This document shows, piece after piece, positions 57,913 through 64,000 of a DNA stretch of 64,000 nt. How positions within the stretch are numbered: position 1 is the first letter of the stretch; every line of letters starts with the position of its first letter. Both the position numbers and the translations under genes were made by a program. The stretch comes from Closterium sp. NIES-65 (Eukaryota > Streptophyta > Zygnematophyceae > Desmidiales > Closteriaceae), in the NCBI GenBank assembly GCA_948144175.1, contig CANXME010000897.1, forward strand, positions 62,001 to 126,000, given 5' to 3'. The notes beneath the pieces are model-generated. The model searched no databases and was not told where the DNA came from. It saw nothing but the letters and a program-made list of their open reading frames with translations.

Positions 57913-59528
57913 TCAAGAGGTGAGCAAGTGAGGCAAGGCAGGCACAAGACCCAGCTGAGTACAGAAGCGCTGATGATCACAAGGCGCAAGCGCCTTGGTG
58001 AAGATATCAGCAGTGTTGGCCTCAGAGGCCACGTACGCAAGACGCAGCTGACCACGCTGCTGCAGCTCACGAGCAAGGAAGTAGCGGAGAGCAATGTGCT
58101 TCGTTCTGTGCTCCAGTCTCTGCTCTCGACACAAGGCCAGCATGGCCTTGTTGTCTACGTACAGCACTGGAGGAGAACGAGGCGGCTCTCCGAGGTCAGT
58201 CAGCAGGTAGGTGAGCCAGCGAAGCTCCTGTGCAGCCATGGCCCCGGCGTAGATCTCAGCCTCACAACTGGAGCCGAGAACAGAAGACGAGCGGGTAGCC
58301 CGCCACGAAACAGAGCCGGAATCAAGGCTGAAGGTGTAACCCTGTGACGACCGCTGCGTAGCCTGGTCGTCAGCCCAAGAAGCGTCTGCGTGCCCAGTGA
58401 GGACCACTGGACTCTGCCCTCCAAGCACAAGCCCCATGCCTGACGTACTGCACAAGTAGCGCAACACCCTCTTCGCTGCAGCCATGTGCTCCGGTCTGTG
58501 TCTCCCAGGAGCAACATAGCGTGCGAGAATGCTAAGAGGATATGCAAGGTCAGGTCGAGTGCAGGTCATCAGGTACATGAGGCAGCCAACAAGCTCTGGG
58601 TACGGGCCACTCGACTCTACGGACTCATCCGAAGGCAGAGCTGAGAGCGAGTGGCAAGTAGGCAGAGGAGTGGCCTAAGGCGAGGAGTACGTCAAGCCGA
58701 AGCGCTGAAGGACCTGCTGCACCATGTGTGACTGAGTCAGGGTAATGGTGCGGCGTGCTCTGTCCCGGGTGATCTGCAAGCCAAGGTAGCTGCGCAGTTC
58801 ACCCAGGTCTGTGCACGTGTGTCTCTTCTGCAGCTCGGACTTCACGTGGGCGAGTCCAGTAGTGTCAGCTGTGGCAAAGACCAAGTCGTCGACGTACACG
58901 AGGATGTAGAGCGGCGGCAAAGAAGTGTCGGTGCGCAGAAATAGCGACGGGTCGCCAGTAGAGGGAGCAAACCCAAGAGCCGCAAGTGTAGTCCTCAGTG
59001 TGTCGTGCCACTCACGCGGTGCCTGGTGGAGAGCGTAGACTGGCCGCCGGAGGCTCCACTGGGTGCCAGGAGGAAAAGACCCAGTGAAGCCAGGTGGGCG
59101 GCGCAACCAGATCTCCTCGTGCAGGCTGCCCTGCAGGAAAGCTGTGCTGAAGTCAAGAGAGTGAAGCTCGTAGTCACGGTGAGCAGCTATGTGCAGCAGT
59201 ACCCGAAGAGTGGTCATCTTCGGGGTGGGAGAGAAGGTCTGAAAGTAGTCAACTCTCTGCCGCTGACTGAAGCCACGAGCCACGTAACGCGCCTTGAAGA
59301 CAGTCGGAGAACCCGGCGGCCGCTTCACCCTTAAAATCCACATGCCACTGACGATGTTCGCCCCAGGCGAGCAGTGTAGGTGCATGTGGACTTCCAGGAA
59401 GCCATCTCTGCGTCCATAGCTGCCTGCCACTGAGAGGAGTAGGGACCCTCTATCGCCTCCGCGTAAGAGCGCGGAGTCGGGATGTCAAGTGCATCCGGGT
59501 CTCCCTCAGGGGTGAGCAGTACGGACAC
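57913..59528 (-). pseudogene. Copia-E reverse transcriptase and RNase H
   Basis: Reading leftwards: IPTPRSYAEAIEGPYSSQ, then VKRPPGSPTVFKARYVAR, DFSTAFLQGSLHEEIW, VYVDDLVFATAD, LGELRSYLGLQITRDRA, GHADASWADDQ and NTADIFTKAL. A frame change lies near 59370. A TAG near 58672 replaces Glu in SPEATPL. The catalytic YVDD is intact. Confidence 0.85.
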
Positions 59529-59539
59529 GAGATGAGGTG

Positions 59540-59945
59540 AAGCAGCAGCCAGACACTGGAACTCCTCCTGCCTGTCCTCAAGGACGTCCGCGCCAAGGGC
59601 ACACTCACCCCCGACGGACAGAGGACAGACAGACTCAGACTCAGCAACAAGACCGGCGGCGTAGTCTAGGCGACAGCGAGCAGCAAAGTCGACGAGCTCA
59701 GCAACTAGGGCAGACGCAGCAGTGGACTCAAAGGAAGGGTCCTGCTGTTGTCACTGACCCTTCCTTTGAGTCCACTGCTGCGTTTGCCCTAGTTCCTGAG
59801 CTCGTCGACTTTGCTGCTCGCTGTTGCCTAGACTACGCCGCCAGTCTTGTTGCTGAGTCTGAGTCTGTCTGTCCTCCGTCCGTCGGGGGTGAGTGTACCC
59901 TTGGCACGGACGTCCTTGAGGACAGGCACGAGGAGCTAGCAAGGA
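59540..59945. repeat. Inverted repeat at the Copia-E deletion junction
   Basis: The protein-coding stretch FESTAAFALVPELVDF to LEDRHEE is in plus orientation at 59756-59945, while its near-identical partner (minus orientation) occupies about 59555-59750. They meet around a short spacer, CTGCTGTTGTCACTG. To the right, minus-strand protease sequence (LADPSGGPVLAS) resumes at 59945. The roughly 190-bp hairpin therefore replaces the integrase and linker region. Confidence 0.85.
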
Positions 59946-61582
59946 CAGGACCCCCAGAGGGGTCTGCCAGGGAGACTGCAACTGGCCGACCAAGCAGCGT
60001 GAGTGTGGTGCGGTCTCGAAAGAAGGAGCGAGAAGCCCCCGAGTTAAGTGTGAAGGTGTGGGAGGCCGAAGCCGACGCAGTACCTGAGAGTGCAGACTCA
60101 CCAGTACCGGAGGAAGCAGACGCACTAGCACCTAGAGCAGCAGCCTCGCTAGCACCAAGAGCAGCAGCCTCACCAGCACCTAGAGCAGCAGGCTCAATGC
60201 CCGGGTCGGGCGGGAAACACAGGTAACAGTCACCCTCCTCACTAATAGACACAGTATACATAGCAGCAAAAATAGCATCAAAGTCAAGGTCAAAGATAGC
60301 TACCCCTGCCCTAGACAGCTCGCCCCAGCGAGGGATCCCAGTGGCCTCAGGGAACTAGTGACGCCAAGCGTCCGTCAGGCGGCCAAAGCAGCGCTGGGTG
60401 GGGTGCGCACCCCCACACTGCTCACCAGCACGGTCGCCGGTGCGCAGGACGTAGGTGCACGGACCAGTACCCCCACCCCGCTGGCGTGCAGCGTACCACT
60501 CACGGAGCTGCTGAGGGGACAGGGTCTCCCGACTGCGCTGCTGTTGCTGGCGCTGACCACCACCGGAGCCACTTGTCTGCGAAGAGCCACGACCTCCTCC
60601 TCCTCCTCCGCCACTGCCTCCTCCACCTCCGCCACCTCCACTACCTCCGCTCCCATCGCCACCGCCGCCGCCTCCGCCTCCACTGCCGCCACCGACACCT
60701 CCACCCCCGCCACCACCCCCACCGCCACCCCCACTCCCTTCGCCGCCTCCACCACCGCCTCCACCGCCCCCGCTAGCTCCTCCAGCACCCCTGCCCCCCT
60801 TGTCCTTGCCAGAGCGGCGTCTCCCACTAGGGGTAGACGCCGCACCGACCGACTCAAGCCCAACGAGGTCGGCCGCTGCAGCAGAGGCAACAGAGGGCAA
60901 AAGGGGGGAGGGGGAACACCCCTCAAAGATGGGGGTGCCCGGGTCACCACGAGAGGCTCCTACAGCGACTATGCTCTTCTCCGCTGCTAGGAGGGCCTTC
61001 TCGAAGAGGTCAACAGTGAGAATGGTGGGACAGACTGAGAGAAAGTGGTCCCTGACTACGCAAAGGGAGTCAGGGAGGCGGGTGACTATGTAGTAGAGAG
61101 TGATGTACATGGGGGGGGGGGTTCTTGGCGCAGAAGTCAACAAGAAGCGCAGCGCGGTAGCGAGTGTCACTAGTGCGGAGGTGCGTAATGAGGTCAGCGA
61201 CTGTGGGAAAGGCAGCAAGGTCAGGGAAGAGGTACGGTAGCATGAGGCGGCTCAGTGCAGCAGTGGCAGGGGAGGAGTAGCGTGCAACTACAGTGTCGTA
61301 CAAGGTCTGAGCACTCTTGTACTGGCTAAAGTGCGCACGCTCAGATGTAGGCAGGTGGCGACGCACAGCAAGACGTGCAGCAGCATCGCGCGTGGCCCAC
61401 TGTGAGCCGACAGTGGCGTCAGCATCAGCAGCAGGGGCAGGAGAGGCACCAGAGGTGAGGTCAAAGAGAGAGAGACCGTCCGCCCTATCGCACTGTAAGA
61501 AAAGCTGCAGGTCATCTATCCAGACGTCAAAGTCAATGGCCCGACCCTCAGTGTCAAAAGCGAGGACACTAGGGGTAGCCAT
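59946..61582 (-). pseudogene. Copia-E gag and protease region
   Basis: Gag starts MATPSVLAFDTEGRAIDF (61582). An 11-G run (61111-61121) shifts the frame at the KNPPPMY position. Gag continues to the glycine tract and CGGAHPTQRCFGRLTDAW (about 60360). The protease motif reads FTLNSGASRSFF, with Asn where the catalytic Asp should be. The frame then runs into the inversion junction at 59945. Confidence 0.85.
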
Positions 61583-61599
61583 GACAGTAGTAGACTAGC

Positions 61600-62430
61600 A
61601 GCGCGAACAGTAGGGTGAGGGCAGTGTAGTAACAGAGGCGCTGCTCTTACTAGACAGGGCGGCTCGGGCGGCTCGGCTGCAGGGCGACTCGGCGGCTCGG
61701 CAGCTGGGCGGTAGGCGGCTCGGCAGCTGGGCGGCTCGGCGGCTCGGCTGCTGGGCGGCTCGGCGGCTCGGCTGCTGGGCGGCTCGGCGGCTCGGGGGGC
61801 TCGGCTGCTGGGCGGCTCGGCGGCTCTGCTGCTGGGCGGCTCGGTGGGGCCGGAAAGGAGGCGGCGGAAGGGCCGCTGAGAGGGCGGCGTCCGGGGCCGC
61901 TGAGAGGAGGCGGCTGGGCCGCCAAGAGGAGGCAGCGGGGCCGCGGAGAGGAGGCGGCGGGGCCGCGGAGAGGAGGCGGCGGGGCCGCCGAGAGGAGGCG
62001 GCGGGGCCGCCGAGAGGAGGCGGCGGGGCTGCCGAGAGGAGGCGGCGGGGCCGCTTAAAGGAGGCGGCAGGGCCGCTGAAAGGGCGGCGACGAGGCCGCT
62101 GCAAGGGTAGTGGCGGGGCCGCTGAAAGGAGACGGCGGGGCCGCTGAGAAGGGCGGCGACGGGCCGCTGAAGAGGGTGACGACAGAGCCGCAGGAAGGGC
62201 AGCGGCAGGGCCGTGCAAGGGCGGCGACGGGGCCGCTGGTGAAAGGGCGGCGAGGGGGGGGGGGGGCGCAGGGGGAGAGCGGCGACGGGCCGCGAAGGGC
62301 GGCGGATCGGGGCCGCAAGGGCCGCTAGGGGGCCGTGAGGGCGGCTAGGGCGGCGCGACGCGACCGTTAGGGCGGCGCGACGCGACCGCTAGGGCAGCGC
62401 GACGAGGCCGCGAGGGGCCGCTAAGGGCGA
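61600..62430 (-). repeat. Copia-E leader repeats
   Basis: Units such as GGCGGGGCCGCCGAGAGGA (about 61900-62100) and CTGCTGGGCGGCTCGGCGG (61650-61850) are tandemly arranged. This is the reverse-strand counterpart of the Copia-B leader, with the same CGGCC/GCCGC core. Confidence 0.7.
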
Positions 62431-62507
62431 CGCGTGTTAAAATAACTAGCGTGACTTAGGCTTAGGAGCCATGGAAGCTTAGGAGAGAGTTCGAGTTTTA
62501 GGGTGTG

Positions 62508-62645
62508 AGATCAATGTCGAGAAAGTTGAAAGGAGAATGAGTGGTTTCACTAGCAAGAGTTGGGATACAAGTACAACACCCTAAATTGGGCTCTACTCAT
62601 TACAGAGTACCCCACTGCAGGCTAGACAGCAAATACATTCCGACA
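62508..62645 (-). repeat. Short LTR of a different copia family (element F)
   Basis: On the minus strand it begins TGTCGGAATGTATTTGCTGT and contains GTACTTGTATCCCAACTC, resembling but not matching the LTRs of B and E. Immediately to the right lies CACCCCCATAGCCAAAGTGG, the reverse of the conserved CCTATGGGGGTG polypurine end. It is therefore the 3' LTR of an element extending past the window. Its left edge (TGAGATC at 62508) is approximate. Confidence 0.6.
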
Positions 62646-64000
62646 CACCCCCATAGCCAAAGTGGGGAGTAATCAGCACAATGAGCAAGCATAGGGCAAG
62701 AGTTCACAATAGGTAAGTAAGGCTAGAGCTAATCACAGAGGGCAAGTGAGGAGAAGGAGAGACTGTGGGGGAGAGAAGATGGGAGGCGACTGCTGATGCT
62801 GCAGACACACAGACGAGCTGCTGGCTCAGTGGCTACCGGAACAGCGCTCCGGACTACTGGAGTAACTGGCCCCGCGGCTAAAAGTAGCGGCAGACGAGCA
62901 ACGGACCCACGGGCGACTGGCGACTACCGGAGATTGTAGCCTCTGGACTGCTGCTGCTGCAGACGACAAGACTGCTGCCTCCACTCAACCTCCCCCAGCT
63001 GCCCAACACCCCTCTCACACACCCCCTACTCAAACCCTAGCCCTACACCCACAGCACCCCCTTAAACCCTAAACCCCAGACTCCCACACATCCACCCCCC
63101 TCAGCGATAGCTGCAGCAGTGGGAGACGAAGGAGGAGGAGGAGGAGGGGACGGCACGCACAATCGACACCCCCACAACTATCACCCCCACACCCACCCCC
63201 CCACGGCTGCACCGGGTCCAGGAGCGGCTGCTGCAAAGGCCAGGGGCGGCTGCTGCATCGGCGGTTGCTCCAGCGGCTGCTGCTGCTGGGGCGGCTCCTC
63301 CAGTGGCTGCTGCTGCTGGGGCTGCTACTCCAGGGGCTGCTGCTGGGGCGGCTGCTCCCGGGGCTGCTGCTGCTGGGGCGGCTCCAGGGGCTGCTGCTGC
63401 TGGGGTGGCTGCTCCAGGGGCTGCTGCTGCTGGGGCGGCTGCTCCAGTGGCTGCTGCTGCTGGGGCTGCTGCTCCAGGGGCTACTGCTGGGGCGGCTGCT
63501 CCCGGGGCTGCTGCTGCTGGGGCTGCTGCTGCTGCTCCAGGGGCTGCTGCTGCTGGGGTGGCTGCTGCAGTAGCAGCGGCTCCAGGGGCTGCTGCTGCTG
63601 GGGTGGCCGCTCCAGGGGCAGCTGCTGCTGGGGCGGCTGCTCCAATGGCTGCTGCTGCTGGGGCTGCTGCTCCAGGGGCTGCTGCTGGGGCGGCTGCTCC
63701 CGGGGCTGCTGCTGCTGGGGCGGCTCCAGGGGCTGCTGCTGCTGGGGCTGCTGCTCCAGGGGCTGCTGCTGGGGCGGCTGGTCCCGGGGCTGCTGCTGCT
63801 AGGGCTGCTGCTGCTGCTCCAGGGGCTGCTGCTGCTGGGGCGGCTGCTGCAGTAGCGGCTGCTCCAGGGGCTGCTGCTGCTGGGGTGGCCGCTCCTGGGG
63901 CTGCTGCTGCTGGGGCTGCTGCTCCAGGGGCTGCTGTTGCTGGGGCGGCTGGTCCCGGGGCTGCTGCTGCTGGGGCTGCTGCTGGGGCGGCTGCTCCCAG
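62646..64000 (-). mobile_element. Element F interior (partial), Q-rich repeat coding
   Basis: The minus strand of about 63245-64000 is open and encodes PQQQQPLEQPPQQQQPLE-type repeats. The plus strand of the same stretch reads GGC SRGCC-type low complexity and is probably a shadow. Such glutamine-rich linkers occur in Copia-D between integrase and RT. No RT or RNase H could be seen in 62646-63240, where a complete element should have it, so F is probably deleted or non-autonomous. Confidence 0.5.

Larger units (their letters stand above)
57555..62440 (-). mobile_element. Copia-E, minus-strand, internally deleted relative of Copia-B
   Basis: The 3' LTR (57555-57682) is a B-type LTR in reverse. 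The interior runs right to left: leader (61600-62430), gag, protease, then directly RNase H/RT with integrase missing. The expected B-type 5' LTR is absent at the right end, where a different LTR occurs (62508-62645). A local inversion lies at the deletion point. The element is dead. Confidence 0.85.

Noticed and set aside
63119-63802. Cys/Gly-rich plus-strand protein (CCCWGGCSRG repeats)
   Set aside because: The same repeat gives a more plausible Q-rich copia linker on the minus strand, the strand of the adjacent LTR.

Overview
The window looks like a nuclear segment from a GC-rich, repeat-laden streptophyte (green plant or charophyte) genome. The evidence is an intron-rich TPLATE gene (a plant/amoebozoan endocytic adaptor subunit), an ANKRD13-type ankyrin/GPCR-chaperone gene with plant-like motifs, root-cap-domain genes, an ABCB-type transporter fragment, and many Ty1/copia elements with very short LTRs and methionine-tRNA-like primer sites. 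The repeat style suggests a zygnematophyte such as Closterium, but that identification is a guess. There are no bacterial features: no operons, CRISPR arrays or rRNA.

Layout. 1-892: end of a Ty3 chromovirus (chromodomain plus LTR). 2594-31000: remains of two root-cap-domain (PF06830-like) genes. Copy A is cut in its last part by Copia-A, which carries Copia-B nested in its 3' LTR; both insertions have 5-bp target duplications. Copy B is scattered: a signal-peptide exon at 18144, a middle piece at 27883 and a C-terminus at 30131. Between the pieces lie an ABCB pseudogene fragment, Copia-C and a roughly 2-kb terminal-inverted-repeat element. 32035-48454: two host genes on the minus strand, an ANKRD13-like gene (4 exons) downstream of TPLATE (8 exons, about 1451 aa). 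I reconstructed both from ORFs, phase-consistent GT-AG junctions and remembered family sequences. 49276-56459: Copia-D, nearly intact. 56509: a small MITE. 57555-64000: minus-strand, rearranged Copia-E, then the LTR and Q-rich interior of a further element running off the window.

The most unusual observation is in the introns of the two host genes. Almost every exon-intron junction is accompanied by one to several extra, partial copies of the adjacent exon end together with its splice site ('ghost exon ends'). In the two copies I compared codon by codon, 30 of 32 codon differences from the true exon are synonymous. The copies therefore look like a once-selected second coding lineage and not like decaying intron duplicates. 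Seams between copies repeatedly carry short palindromes of the form TTTTGAG-NCGN-CTCAAAA or decayed versions of it. This could be a real duplication process linked to hairpins, or two haplotypes/homeologues interleaved by assembly. Long reads would decide.

Nothing suggests that the host genes act in one pathway, although both TPLATE (clathrin-mediated endocytosis) and ANKRD13/GPCR-chaperone proteins are linked to membrane traffic. All coordinates and comparisons were read by eye; no alignment or database search was run.
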